Shown here: piece by piece, positions 26,409 to 35,665 of the stretch
How positions within the stretch are numbered: position 1 is the first letter of the stretch
Layout of the letters: every line of letters starts with the position of its first letter
Source of the DNA: Roseateles noduli
Lineage (GTDB): Bacteria; Pseudomonadota; Gammaproteobacteria; Burkholderiales; Burkholderiaceae_C
Direction of reading: 5' to 3'
Length of the DNA: 64,000 nucleotides
Assembly: GCA_002205125.1 (NCBI GenBank)
Contig: NIOE01000002.1
Location: forward strand, 558,001 to 622,000
Position numbers and translations under genes: made by a program
Notes under the pieces: model-generated
The model's input: the letters and a program-made list of their open reading frames with translations, nothing else
Database searches by the model: none
What the model was told of the DNA's origin: nothing

Positions 26409-26547
26409 GCCGGATTCTGGCGTGGAAATGCGTCGGCACGCCCGTCCCCGACCCCACCCACTTGGAGGGCCGCCTTCGGGGGGCGGCTTCCGACCATGCC
26501 GCACAATCGCGGCCTGCCCGCTGTCGGAGGCGGGCGCTGGAGCCGGT

Positions 26548-27717
26548 TTGCAGATTCACTGGATGCCTCACGCGCTGAACCCGGCCTATGCCGGCGTGCG
26601 CCTGCGTTGCCTGATGCCGAGCCGCGAACTGCGCCGCTCGGGTCTGGTGTCGCGCGTGCTGGATCCGGCGTCCGATGCCCAGCCGCTGCCGGGCGACGGC
26701 GTGCTCGTGGTCCAGGCGAAATGGCTGCTTGACGCCGGCTCGCCCGCCGCCTTGCGCGAGCGGACACGGCGCCTGGCCCAGGCCCGGGATCGCGGCGTCC
26801 GTCTGGTGCTGGACAGCTTCGACAACTACTTCCTGAACGAGTCCGGCGATCCCGCCCGGGCCGGGCTCCTGATCGCCTACCGCGAGGCGCTGCCGCTGTT
26901 CGCGCTGTTCACCGTGTCCTCGCCCGGCCTGAAGCCGCTGCTGGAAGCGGAACTGCCGCCGGAGCTGCGCGCCGCCGCGCCGGTGCGCGTCGTCGGCGAT
27001 CCGGTCGAGACGCCGGCCGCCGCGCGCGACTTCGAATCCTGGCCGCACCGCATGCACCCCGGCCGCTGGGCCGGGCAGTGGCGTGCCTGGCGCGAGTTGC
27101 GCGAGCACCGCGCGCAGCGCCGTGTCGCCCGGCAGCTGGTGTGGTTCGGCAATCACGGCAGCGCGTATGCGACGGGCGGCATGGCCGAACTCGAACCGCT
27201 GCTGCCGCTGCTGGAGGCCGCCGCGCGGCGCCAGCCGCTGCGGCTGACGGTCATCAGCAACTCCGAGCAGCGCTACCGCGAGCTGCTCGGCCGCGCCGCC
27301 TTCCCGCATCGTTACCGGCCCTGGGACCGGCTGCATTTCCTGTCGCTGCTCGGCGAGCAGGACCTGGTGCTGCTGCCGGCCCGCATGACCGCCTTCACGA
27401 TGGCCAAGAGCAACAACCGCATGCTGCTGGCGCTGGCCCAGGGCGTGCCGGTGATGGCCGATCCCTTGCCCGACTACCAGCCCTGGCGCGCGCATTGCGC
27501 GCTGGACGACTGGGACCGCCTGGCCGAGCACATCGCGGATCCGGCCCCGTTGGCCGCCCGTGCCCGCGCCGCGATGCCCGTCATCGAGCGCGACTACTCC
27601 ACGCGCGCCATCGCCGCCCAATGGCGCGAGGCGCTGTTGGCCCCCGATTCCCCAGTCGATTCCCCAGTCGCTTCCCAAGCCGACTCCCAAGTCGTTTCCC
27701 AAGCCGTTTCCCGATGA
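26548..27717 (+). CDS. glycosyltransferase-like protein
   Basis: A 389-residue protein with a GT-B-like layout but weak similarity to named families. The proposed start is TTG at 26548 (then QIHWMPHALNPAYAG), with GGAG a few bases upstream; ATG 26563 is the alternative. Donor-side features include LVWFGNHGSAYATGGMAEL, LTVISNSEQRYRELL and FTMAKSNNRMLLALAQGVPV, the last resembling the nucleotide-sugar loop. The C-terminus is encoded by a 12-bp tandem repeat (27646-27717) giving a Ser/Val/Gln/Ala tail. The stop overlaps the next start (ATGA). It diverges from the asparagine-synthetase-like gene by 241 bases. Confidence 0.75.
   Translation: MQIHWMPHALNPAYAGVRLRCLMPSRELRRSGLVSRVLDPASDAQPLPGDGVLVVQAKWLLDAGSPAALRERTRRLAQARDRGVRLVLDSFDNYFLNESGDPARAGLLIAYREALPLFALFTVSSPGLKPLLEAELPPELRAAAPVRVVGDPVETPAAARDFESWPHRMHPGRWAGQWRAWRELREHRAQRRVARQLVWFGNHGSAYATGGMAELEPLLPLLEAAARRQPLRLTVISNSEQRYRELLGRAAFPHRYRPWDRLHFLSLLGEQDLVLLPARMTAFTMAKSNNRMLLALAQGVPVMADPLPDYQPWRAHCALDDWDRLAEHIADPAPLAARARAAMPVIERDYSTRAIAAQWREALLAPDSPVDSPVASQADSQVVSQAVSR
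27646..27717 (+). repeat. six degenerate 12-bp tandem repeats at the end of the glycosyltransferase gene
   Basis: Units GATTCCCCAGTC (twice), GCTTCCCAAGCC, GACTCCCAAGTC, GTTTCCCAAGCC and the partial GTTTCCCGA run head to tail up to the stop codon. The last unit also contains the ATG of the following gene. Confidence 0.85.
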
Positions 27718-28937
27718 ACCGCATGACGCCCGATTCCCTCGCCCCGCCGGACCGCGCGGACGCCGTGCCGTCGACGATGACTTCGTCGGTGCCGACTGCC
27801 GTGCCGTCCCCGGAGCCGTCGTCCATGCCGGCGTCATCGCCGGACGATCCGCTGGCCATCGCCATCGTGCTGCCGCAGTTCCATCCGTTCCGCCAGAACG
27901 ACGCCTGGTGGGGCAAGGGCTTCACCGAGTGGCGCAACGTCGCCAAGGCCAAGCCGCTGTACGAGGGCCACTACCAGCCGCGCCTGCCGGGCGAACTGGG
28001 CTTCTACGACCTGCGCCTGCCCGAGGCCCGCGCCGCGCAAGCCGAGCTGGCGCGCGAGCACGGCATCGGCGGCTTCTGCTACTACCACTACTGGTTCAAC
28101 GGCGAGCGCCTGATGGAGCGCCCCGTCGAGGAGATCCTGGCCAGCGGCGAGCCCGACTTCCCGTACTGCCTGGCCTGGGCCAACGAGAACTGGACCCGCG
28201 CTTGGAACGGCAAGGACCGCGAGATGCTGATCGAGCAGCGCTACTCGGACGAGGACGACGAGGCCCACATCCGCACGCTGCTGCCGCACTTCCGCGATCC
28301 GCGCTACATCCGCATCGACGGCAGGCCGCTGTTCATCGTCTACAAGGTCGATCACCTGCCGGATCCGCAGCGCACGCTGGCGACCTGGCGTCGCATCGCG
28401 CGCGAGGAGGGCGTCGGCGAGTTGACGCTGGCGCAGTTCGAATGGAGCGGCAGCGGCTCAGGCGCGGATCCGCGCGAGGTCGGGCTGGATCTGTCGATCG
28501 AATTCGCGCCCGATTGGCGGCGGCTGGGCGGCAAGCACTTCACCGGCTGGAAGTCGCGCCTGGCGATGAAGCTCGGGTTCCTGCCCAAGGCCTACGGCGA
28601 GCACAACTTCTTCGACTACGACCGCATGGTCGACGGCGTGCTGGCCAAGCCCGCGCCGAGCTATCCGTTCCTGCGCTGCGTCAGCCCCGGCTTCGACAAC
28701 AGCGCACGGCGGTCCAGCGGCGGCGCGACCATCCTGATGAACAACACGCCGCAGCGGTATCGGCGCTGGCTGGAAGCGGCGCTCGCGTGGACGCGCCAGC
28801 ACCAGCCGCCGAAGCGGCAGGTGGTGTTCATCAACGCGTGGAATGAATGGGCGGAGGGCAACCACCTGGAGCCCGACGCGGTGAACGGCCGCACGCTGCT
28901 GGAAGCGACGCGCGACGCGTTGAAGCAGAAGGGCTGA
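27714..28937 (+). CDS. WbsX-like glycan biosynthesis protein
   Basis: A 407-residue protein of the WbsX family (Glyco_tran_WbsX), related in fold to GH99 enzymes and often found in O-antigen and exopolysaccharide loci. Recognisable segments are IAIVLPQFHPFRQNDAWWGK, GFTEWRNVAKAKPLYEGHYQ, GGFCYYHYWFNG, CLAWANENWTRAWNGK and VFINAWNEWAEGNHLEPD. The first about 40 residues are a Pro/Ser/Thr-rich low-complexity lead-in. The ATG overlaps the stop of the glycosyltransferase. The reaction is not established for the family; it probably builds or trims the repeat unit. Confidence 0.88.
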   Translation: MNRMTPDSLAPPDRADAVPSTMTSSVPTAVPSPEPSSMPASSPDDPLAIAIVLPQFHPFRQNDAWWGKGFTEWRNVAKAKPLYEGHYQPRLPGELGFYDLRLPEARAAQAELAREHGIGGFCYYHYWFNGERLMERPVEEILASGEPDFPYCLAWANENWTRAWNGKDREMLIEQRYSDEDDEAHIRTLLPHFRDPRYIRIDGRPLFIVYKVDHLPDPQRTLATWRRIAREEGVGELTLAQFEWSGSGSGADPREVGLDLSIEFAPDWRRLGGKHFTGWKSRLAMKLGFLPKAYGEHNFFDYDRMVDGVLAKPAPSYPFLRCVSPGFDNSARRSSGGATILMNNTPQRYRRWLEAALAWTRQHQPPKRQVVFINAWNEWAEGNHLEPDAVNGRTLLEATRDALKQKG

Positions 28938-28939
28938 CC

Positions 28940-30382
28940 TCAGCGCCCGATCCGGGGCGCGCAGGCGGCCTGATGCCGCGCCACCGAGCCCCGCATCGAC
29001 GCCAGCGCCTCTTCGGTGCGACGAAGATCCTCGGCGATGCGCGGCGCGCCGTCGATCGCGGCGAGCCAGTAGTCGCACATCGAGGCCTCGTCGTCGCACT
29101 CGTGCAGCACGCCGCGATCGCGCAGCAGCCGGTAGACCGGATACGACGGATAGGTCGTGTCCCAGCCGCCGCGTATCGTCAGCGGCTTGTTCAGCCCCAG
29201 CGGCTCCAGCACGTTGTGGTCGACGCCCACATGCGCGACCGTCGCCGCCGCATAGAAGTCCCGCAGTTCGCCGACGGTGTCCAGCACCAGGCACTGCACC
29301 TCGGCCGCCAACGGCGCGTCCTCGATCTGCGAGCGCCGCGTGACGCGCAGTCCGGCTTCGCCCAGTTGCGCCAGCAGCTCGCCCATGCGTTCGAGATTCT
29401 CCGGATGGCGCGGCGCCAGGATGAGCAGCGCGTCGGGATGCGTGCGACGCAGTCGCTCGAACGCACCCAGCACCTGACGCTGCTCGGGCAGCTCCGTGAC
29501 GCAGCCGCCGACCACGATGGGCCTTGCCGAGGCGAGCAGATGCCCCAGCAGACGCGGGCTGCGCGTGGCCTGCTCGACACCCCAGTCGGCACGGCGCATC
29601 GCGTCGAACTTCATGTTGCCGGTCACCTGCAGCCGCTCGCGCGCCGCGCCGCGCGCCTCCAGCTGCCGCGCGGTCTCCGCATCCTGCACGCACAGCACGT
29701 CGAAGGCGTTCAGGAAATCGCGCTCCAGCAGGCGGCGCTCCAACTGGTCCAGCCGCGCCGGCGGGTCGTAGTGGTACAGCCAGCCGTTGAGCATCAGCGT
29801 CGCGGCGTGGTGGCGGCGGGCCTCGCGCAGGAAGGCGTAGGAGAAGCGGCAGGGCGCCTCCGAAGGTAGGCAGGGGATCTCCGCCACCGCCAGCATCGCC
29901 GGCGGCAGCAGGCGCGCCAGGCGGGCCGCGTCGGCGCTGTGGCCGCGGCTGGTGCAGACCACCGCCTGCGGCAGCCGCGCCAGATAGGCGTCGCGATAGT
30001 GCGGATGCTCGGTGATCAGCACCGGACGCAGATCGGGCCGCTGCGCGATCAGCCACTCGATCATCGGCGCGACCGCGTTGAGCTCGCCGATCGTGGTCAC
30101 GTAGAACCACAGCGCCGGGCCCGACGCGTCGGCCGGCATCACCGAGAATGCGCCCAGCGTGTTGTTGCCGCGCAGGTCGCTGAGGCGCTCCAACGCGCGG
30201 AACATCGCCCAGCGCAGGAGCTCGCCGGGGCGGATCGATGCGGGGGCGGCGAGCGGGGCCGAAGCAACGGTCGCCGCAGTCGCCGCAGGTGCCGCAGTTG
30301 CCGCAGGTGCCGCGGTCGCTGAGCTTGCCGCGGTCGCCGCAGACGGCGAGGCCGGGGCCCGGGAAGGGGTCGACTCAGGCAT
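28940..30382 (-). CDS. WaaA/KdtA-like glycosyltransferase
   Basis: A 480-residue protein resembling 3-deoxy-D-manno-octulosonate transferases (GT30). Matching parts are FYVTTIGELNAVAPMI in the acceptor domain (with the catalytic-type Glu), FDVLCVQDAETARQL, LQVTGNMKFD, VVGGCVTELPEQ and LILAPRHPENLERMGELL in the donor domain. The N-terminal 50 residues are an Ala/Thr/Ser/Pro run encoded by 9-bp repeats (30270-30314), unlike WaaA, which has a membrane anchor there. Its place at the end of an exopolysaccharide operon suggests transfer of an ulosonic-type sugar to the polymer rather than to lipid A. Overlaps the flippase gene by 8 bases. Confidence 0.8.
   Translation of the reverse strand: MPESTPSRAPASPSAATAASSATAAPAATAAPAATAATVASAPLAAPASIRPGELLRWAMFRALERLSDLRGNNTLGAFSVMPADASGPALWFYVTTIGELNAVAPMIEWLIAQRPDLRPVLITEHPHYRDAYLARLPQAVVCTSRGHSADAARLARLLPPAMLAVAEIPCLPSEAPCRFSYAFLREARRHHAATLMLNGWLYHYDPPARLDQLERRLLERDFLNAFDVLCVQDAETARQLEARGAARERLQVTGNMKFDAMRRADWGVEQATRSPRLLGHLLASARPIVVGGCVTELPEQRQVLGAFERLRRTHPDALLILAPRHPENLERMGELLAQLGEAGLRVTRRSQIEDAPLAAEVQCLVLDTVGELRDFYAAATVAHVGVDHNVLEPLGLNKPLTIRGGWDTTYPSYPVYRLLRDRGVLHECDDEASMCDYWLAAIDGAPRIAEDLRRTEEALASMRGSVARHQAACAPRIGR
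30270..30314. repeat. five 9-bp tandem repeats encoding an Ala/Thr/Pro tract
   Basis: On the plus strand the units are GTCGCCGCA (twice), GGTGCCGCA, GTTGCCGCA and GGTGCCGCG. On the minus strand they encode part of the low-complexity N-terminus of the WaaA-like protein, in frame. Confidence 0.75.
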
Positions 30383-31829
30383 GGCGGCTCCGCAGGTGGG
30401 TGAGGGCGCGGCGGACCTCGGTCATCGCCGGATGCCGCAACAGCGCGGCGCAGCCCAGCCAGGCGCCGGCGCCGGCCACGACGCACAAGGCGATGCGCGG
30501 GATCAGCGGCAGGCCCAGCTCGTAGCTCGCCAGCTGCGCCAGGCCGAGGCCGGCGCAGCAGCCCAGCGTCAGCTGCACGCTGACCCAGCTGGGCGCGAAC
30601 AGCTCGCGCGGCGTCGCCTTCAGCACCTCGGTCAGGTGGCGCGTGTACATCGCGACCTGCACCAGGTTGCCGATCACGAACACGCTCGCGACGGCGTAGA
30701 GGTTCCAGAACGAGGCGATGCCGACGCAGATCAGGTGGGTCGGTCCGTACCAGAGCGCCACCGACAGCCGGCGGCGGATCTGGCCCGTGGCGGCCAGCGC
30801 GTTGGGGCCGAGCATGACCAGCGCGTAGGGCAGGCCGGCCAGCGCCAGCAGCGTGGCCAGCGGCGCGGCCTCGTGCCACTGGGCGCCGAACAGCAGCGCG
30901 ATGATGTCGCCCGACATCAGCGCCACGCCGCCCATGAAGGGCCAGGCGATGCCGGTGAAGATGGCGGTGCCCTTCGCATACGGTCCGACCAGGCTGTGCC
31001 CGGCGCGGTGGTCCGCGGCCAGCGCGGGCGTCGCCACGCGCAGGATCGCGGAGCTCACCGTTTGCCCGAGCAGGTCGATCAGCCCCGTCGCGCGGCTGAA
31101 CAGGCCCAGCGAGGTGAAGCCGAAGACCTTGCCGATGATCAGCTCATGCCCGTTGCGCGAGCCCGATTCCACCAGCCTCGAGCCGGTGAACATCGCGCCG
31201 AAACGCAGCTGCCGGCCGGCGCCGCGCAGGCGCGGCATCAGCAGCGCGTCCCGCGGGCGCAGCCAGACGAGGATCGCCACCTGCACCGCGATGCCGGCCA
31301 CCGGCCCCCAGGCCAGGCTCATCGCGCCGTGGCCGGTCCAGGCCAGCGCGATGCTGGTCACCGAGTTGGCGGCGTTGGCGCTGACCTGCACCATGAAGAC
31401 CTTGTGGAAGGCCATCTCGCGGTTGAGCAGCGCAAAGGACGGCGAGGCCAGCGGCAGCATCACGAAGTTGAGGCTCAGCACCAGCAGCAGGTCGGCCAGC
31501 AGCGGCTCGTGGTACCAGTCGGCCAGCAGGAAGCGGCCGCCCAGCGTCACCAGCGCGATGCTCCAGGCCATCAGCAGCGTGATGGTGAAGGCGCTGCGCA
31601 GCTTCTCGCGGTCGAGCTCGCGTTCCTGGATCAGGTACTCGCTGACGCCGAAATCGCGCAGGATGGACGCCAGGTTCGTGACCACCGCGCAGAGCGAATA
31701 CACGCCCACCTGCGTCGGCGTCAGCAGCCGGGCCAGGATCATCGTCGTCGGGATGGTGATCAGCAGGCTCAGGTAGCGCTCGCCGAAGGACCAGGCCAGC
31801 GCGCCGCGCACGGACGGGCTCTTGCTCAT
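30375..31829 (-). CDS. Wzx-type polysaccharide flippase
   Basis: A 484-residue polytopic membrane protein of the MATE/MOP flippase superfamily (WzxC/TuaB-like). It starts ALAWSFGERYLSLLITIPTT and has about 12-14 hydrophobic helices with the family segment SLGLFSRATGLIDLLGQTVS. It would flip the lipid-linked repeat unit to the periplasm for polymerisation and export. It overlaps the acetyltransferase stop by ATGA and the WaaA-like start by 8 bases, so the three are tightly co-translated. Confidence 0.92.
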   Translation of the reverse strand: MSKSPSVRGALAWSFGERYLSLLITIPTTMILARLLTPTQVGVYSLCAVVTNLASILRDFGVSEYLIQERELDREKLRSAFTITLLMAWSIALVTLGGRFLLADWYHEPLLADLLLVLSLNFVMLPLASPSFALLNREMAFHKVFMVQVSANAANSVTSIALAWTGHGAMSLAWGPVAGIAVQVAILVWLRPRDALLMPRLRGAGRQLRFGAMFTGSRLVESGSRNGHELIIGKVFGFTSLGLFSRATGLIDLLGQTVSSAILRVATPALAADHRAGHSLVGPYAKGTAIFTGIAWPFMGGVALMSGDIIALLFGAQWHEAAPLATLLALAGLPYALVMLGPNALAATGQIRRRLSVALWYGPTHLICVGIASFWNLYAVASVFVIGNLVQVAMYTRHLTEVLKATPRELFAPSWVSVQLTLGCCAGLGLAQLASYELGLPLIPRIALCVVAGAGAWLGCAALLRHPAMTEVRRALTHLRSRHA

Positions 31830-33043
31830 GCCGGGGCTTCTTCCTTCTTGGCGGCGGCATCGGCGGCCGGGGCCGCACCGCCGGCCGCACCGCCGACAGC
31901 GCCACCGGCCACCTCGGCGGCAGAGTCCCCGGCCGGCCTAGCGTCGCCGCCGCGCAGCAGCCGCTTGAGCGCCGGCACCCAGCCCCAGCGGTACAGCGTG
32001 CCGTGATAGACCGGTCGCGCATCGGCGGTCCAGCGCGTGTGCCACTCCATGACCTTGCCGTAGAACTCGATGCGGCGGATCGGGCCGCCCGCGGCGGCCG
32101 CGTCGAACAGTTGCTGGAACTGCAGCTGGCGCATCAGCGTCGACGGCGACACGGCTTTGTGCGCCTCGTCGTAGGCGGTCTTCAGGATCACGATCTTGCC
32201 GCCGGACTCGATGCACAGGTCCATCGCGACGACGGCGTCGTCGAACCAGTACTGGTACAGCCGCACCCGGCCGGCGCGCGCGAAGGCTTCCAGCATCGCG
32301 CGATAGAACTCGTACTGCGGATGGCCCGGCGCGATGGCGGTGCCCTCGGAACCCTTCCAGCCGCTCGCTTCAAGCCGGCCGTAGTTCGTCAGCGCGGGGG
32401 CGACGTCTTCGGCACGCGTCAGGCATTCCAGCCGCGTGACGGTGCCGGCGGCGTCCAGCTTCTTCTGCTGCTTCTTCAGGTTGGTACGCAGGTTCTTGCC
32501 GCGCGCTTCCCAGTAGGTCTCGAAGTCGCCGGCGAGGTCGACCCAGGCCGTGTCGATGTAGTCCTGGCCGCGCCAGCGCGCGCCGTCGGCGGGGCGGGGA
32601 TGGAACAGGCTGTCGATCTGCGTCAGGCCCAGCGCCAGCGCCGGCAGCGGCAGTGCGCGCAGCAGGCCCTCGGCCAAGGGCTCCAGCGGCTCGCCGCCTG
32701 CGCTCAGCCAGGCGCCCAGCGGCAGCTGCGACGGCTGGAAGGTGGTCCATTGCGCGGTGCCGGCGGGCGTCACGATCGCGGCGGCGCGCGGCGCCTTCGT
32801 GTCGCCCAGCAGCGCCAGGCGCTCGCGGCCGGTGCCGAAGACGGTCAGCAGCGGGGCGAGGAAGGCGCTCTCCAGGAAGGGCAGGCCGGCGACCCGCGCC
32901 TGCAGCGCGTCCCACGCCGCGGCATGCGGCGCGAAGGCGGCCGCGTCAGGCAGCGGGATCAGGGTCCAGCGCAGCGAAGCGCTGGAAGGCGACGTGCTGG
33001 AGGTGTTGCTGGCGGGCGGGGAAGTCATGGGCGTCGGGGTCAT
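31826..33043 (-). CDS. GNAT/FemAB-like acetyltransferase (CelD-like family)
   Basis: A 405-residue protein of the Acetyltransf_6 (CelD/BcsL-like) family linked to polysaccharide loci. Core motifs are ARGKNLRTNLKKQQKKLDA, a basic helix typical of the family, followed by GRVRLYQYWFDDAVVAMDLC and ILKTAYDEAHKAVSPSTLM. Both ends are low complexity: a Ser/Thr/Pro lead and an Ala/Gly-rich tail. ATG 33043 overlaps the upstream stop (ATGA); an in-frame ATG at 33028 is possible. It probably acetylates sugars of the polymer. Confidence 0.82.
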   Translation of the reverse strand: MTPTPMTSPPASNTSSTSPSSASLRWTLIPLPDAAAFAPHAAAWDALQARVAGLPFLESAFLAPLLTVFGTGRERLALLGDTKAPRAAAIVTPAGTAQWTTFQPSQLPLGAWLSAGGEPLEPLAEGLLRALPLPALALGLTQIDSLFHPRPADGARWRGQDYIDTAWVDLAGDFETYWEARGKNLRTNLKKQQKKLDAAGTVTRLECLTRAEDVAPALTNYGRLEASGWKGSEGTAIAPGHPQYEFYRAMLEAFARAGRVRLYQYWFDDAVVAMDLCIESGGKIVILKTAYDEAHKAVSPSTLMRQLQFQQLFDAAAAGGPIRRIEFYGKVMEWHTRWTADARPVYHGTLYRWGWVPALKRLLRGGDARPAGDSAAEVAGGAVGGAAGGAAPAADAAAKKEEAPA

Positions 33044-34374
33044 GGGTGGGCCTCGGCGGTAGGCATCCGGGGGGCGCAGGCCTCGTCGAGCACGCGGGCG
33101 AGTTCGCCGGTGCGGGACTCGCGCGAGGCGGCGGCGATGGCCGGCGGCGCGGGCAGCGCGGCACGGTCGTGGAACAGGTCGTCGAGGAAGCGGTCCAGCA
33201 CGGCGGCGACGCCGGGACCGTCCTCCAGCGCCGCGTTGTGCGGCAGGCCGGCGCGGCGCATCAGCTGCGCGGTGTCGCCGGCCGGATCGGCCAGCGTCAG
33301 GACGGGCCGGCGCGCGCGCAGGTATTCATAGGCCTTGGCGGGGATCTGGTCGTTGCAGTCGTTGGACTGCAGCAGCAGCAGGCCGTCGGCGCGCAGCATT
33401 TCAGCGAGCGCCTCGGCGTAAGGGATCGTCGGGGCGATCTCGACCAGGTCGGCCACGTCCAGGCGTGCGGCGAGCTCGCGCACGAAGTCGTCGTGCGCGG
33501 TGGCGCGCAGCCGCAGCTTCAGTCGCGAGGCGTCGATGCGTCCCGCGGCTTTCGCGGCGGCGAGCGCCTCGAACAGCCGCACCGGGCTGCGCCAGTCGGG
33601 ATACACCACGCCGCTGTGCAGCAGCACGCGCGGGCCGCGCGACGCGGTGCTGGATGTGCAGTCTGCGTCGACGCTCGCGCTGCTGTTGGCGCCACTTGTC
33701 GGACTGCTGTTCACGCCGCCGTTCACGTGACGCTCGGCCTGCCGGAACGCGTCCTCGCTGTAGCCGTTCTCGATCACGCGGATCCGGTCGGCGGCGGCGG
33801 GAAATCGCTTCGCATAAAGGCGCGCAGCGCCGGGCGTCGTGAAGGTGAAGCGCGACGCGCGCGCGAAGACCTTGCGCTCTACCGCCGCGAAGCTTTGCCA
33901 CAGTACCGGATCGGCGGGGTAACCGTCGTGCGCCATCGGGTCGCGGAAGTCGGCGACCCAGGGCAGGCCGCTGAGCCGCGACAGCCAGTAGCCCACGAGG
34001 TGCGCGGTCGGGATCGGATAGGTGCTCCAGATCGCGTCGGGCCGGGTCTCGCGGATCAGCTTCAGTCCGGCCGGCACGGCGCCGAGCAGCCAGCTGTGCC
34101 AGCGGTCCGGCCGCGCGAGGAACCCGGGGTACCGGCCCGCGATCGACAGGTGGCGTGCGGCGTCCAGCGCGAAGGCGCGGCGCACGACCAGGTCGGTCGG
34201 GATCTCGTCGACGAGGTCCGTGCCGGTCTGCGCGTGCACGCGGGGATGCGCGGTCAGGATGCTGGTCGACCAGCCCAGCGCGGGCAGCTGCTGCGCGAAG
34301 CGCAGCGCGCGCTGCACGCCGCTGGTGCCCGCCATCGGCGGGAACTGGAAGGAGACCATGAGCACGCGTCGCAT
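33040..34374 (-). CDS. glycosyltransferase family 4-like protein
   Basis: A 444-residue GT-B glycosyltransferase. The N-terminus VLMVSFQFPPMAGTSGVQRA has the glycine-rich acceptor loop, LPWVADFRDPMAHDGYP is typical of WbuB/Fuc4NAc-like transferases, and the donor side ends AKAYEYLRARRPVLTLADPA. An insertion of about 25 Asn/Ser/Thr-rich residues (GGVNSSPTSGANSSASVD) sits between the two domains. It lies between the DegT aminotransferase (9 bases upstream) and the acetyltransferase (overlapping), in line with a role on an amino- or acetamido-sugar. Confidence 0.87.
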   Translation of the reverse strand: MRRVLMVSFQFPPMAGTSGVQRALRFAQQLPALGWSTSILTAHPRVHAQTGTDLVDEIPTDLVVRRAFALDAARHLSIAGRYPGFLARPDRWHSWLLGAVPAGLKLIRETRPDAIWSTYPIPTAHLVGYWLSRLSGLPWVADFRDPMAHDGYPADPVLWQSFAAVERKVFARASRFTFTTPGAARLYAKRFPAAADRIRVIENGYSEDAFRQAERHVNGGVNSSPTSGANSSASVDADCTSSTASRGPRVLLHSGVVYPDWRSPVRLFEALAAAKAAGRIDASRLKLRLRATAHDDFVRELAARLDVADLVEIAPTIPYAEALAEMLRADGLLLLQSNDCNDQIPAKAYEYLRARRPVLTLADPAGDTAQLMRRAGLPHNAALEDGPGVAAVLDRFLDDLFHDRAALPAPPAIAAASRESRTGELARVLDEACAPRMPTAEAHP

Positions 34375-34383
34375 CGCTGGCTC

Positions 34384-35649
34384 TCAGGGCGCGGACGCAG
34401 CGGGGGGCGAAGCGGCGGGCGGCGCCTCGGGCGACGTGATGAAGAGGCGCTCGACCTGCTCGACGATGCGGTGCAGGTCGGCGTCGGTGAGGTCCTGATG
34501 GCAGGCGAGCTGCAGTACGTGATGCGACCACGACTTGCCGGCGTCGCCGGGCAGCGCCGGCACGCCGGGCCAGAGCCGGTCCCAGCGCGACACCGGCACG
34601 CCGAGCTTGCGCATCTCCGCGTAGCCCGGATCGGGCGTGCGCACCCACAGCGGGAAGACGTAGGGCGCGCAGTCCGCCGGCAGCGCCGGCAGCAGCGGAT
34701 GCACGCCGTCGCGGCCCGAGAAGGCCTCGGTGAAGAAGGCGTAGTGGTGGCGGCGCGCCTCCACGATGCGGCGCCGCGGCACGCGCCGCGAGATCCAGCC
34801 GCTGGCGTGCGTCAGCGCGCGGTGCGACAGCGGCAGGTCGATCAGCGCCATGTTGGCGTCGATCTCCTCGGCCTCGTCGAGCTCGCCGTGGCGGCTGGGC
34901 GCCGCGGTCTTGCCGCCCGCTCCGGCGCCTGAGCCGGACCCGCCGCGCACCAGCTGGCGCAGCAGGCTCTTGAGCGCGAACGCGCCGCGGATCAGCCGGT
35001 TCAGGCCGGTCAGGCGGTCGTGCGCCGCGCCCATGTGCAGGATGTCGGACCCCGCCTTGACCTGGTCGATGCGCGAGGCCGGCGTCAGCGCCGGCATCGT
35101 CAGTCCGGCGCGGTTGAGCGCCAGGATGCCGCCTTCGGGCGTCGGGAAGAACTTGGTCAGGCTGGCGATGGCGACGTCGCCCCACGAGCCGATCGCCCGC
35201 GACCCGGCGCGACCGAACATCGCGTGTGCGCAGTCCTCGATCAAGGCGATGCCGCGCGCGTCGCACCAGGCGCGCACCGCTTCCATCGGCTGCGGCAGTC
35301 CGAAGTAATGCGGCACCAGCAGCGCCTTGGTGCTGGCCGGCGCGTGCGTCGAGAGCCAGTCCAGGCGCGGCGCGCCGTGCTCGTCGATGGGATAGAAGGC
35401 CGCGTCCGCGCCCAGCGTCTTCACCGGCGAGACCATGGTCGGGCAGTGGTAGGTCGGCAGCAGCACCAGGTCGCCGGGACCGACGTGCAGGCACTCCAGC
35501 GCCAGCAGGATCGCCGCGCGGCCGCTGGTGGTGGGCAGATGGCGCGGGTGGTCGAGCAGGCTGTGCTGGTCGACGTGCGCGGCGCCCGCGAAGGTGCGCC
35601 AGCCGATGACCGGCAGCCGCGGCGCGGGCAGGGTGGGCGGCGGGGTCAA
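34384..35649 (-). CDS. DegT/DnrJ/EryC1/StrS-family aminotransferase
   Basis: A 421-residue PLP enzyme of the sugar aminotransferase family. The active-site lysine is in SLTKFFPTPEGG, preceded by the PLP-binding ALIEDCAHAMFG, and TSGRAAILLAL near the N-terminus binds the cofactor phosphate. A Gly/Ser/Ala linker (GGSGSGAGAGG) interrupts the middle. These enzymes put an amino group on a keto-sugar nucleotide, which the neighbouring acetyltransferase and glycosyltransferase could then use; the exact sugar is unknown. The C-terminal Pro/Ala tail is likely disordered. Confidence 0.87.
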   Translation of the reverse strand: MTPPPTLPAPRLPVIGWRTFAGAAHVDQHSLLDHPRHLPTTSGRAAILLALECLHVGPGDLVLLPTYHCPTMVSPVKTLGADAAFYPIDEHGAPRLDWLSTHAPASTKALLVPHYFGLPQPMEAVRAWCDARGIALIEDCAHAMFGRAGSRAIGSWGDVAIASLTKFFPTPEGGILALNRAGLTMPALTPASRIDQVKAGSDILHMGAAHDRLTGLNRLIRGAFALKSLLRQLVRGGSGSGAGAGGKTAAPSRHGELDEAEEIDANMALIDLPLSHRALTHASGWISRRVPRRRIVEARRHHYAFFTEAFSGRDGVHPLLPALPADCAPYVFPLWVRTPDPGYAEMRKLGVPVSRWDRLWPGVPALPGDAGKSWSHHVLQLACHQDLTDADLHRIVEQVERLFITSPEAPPAASPPAASAP

Positions 35650-35665
35650 GTCGGCGGCCTCCCGG

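Noticed and set aside
26422-26547. Upstream ATG start of the glycosyltransferase-like protein at 26548
   Set aside because: The added part is low-complexity Pro/Gly/Arg, covers hairpins of the divergent leader and has no ribosome site.
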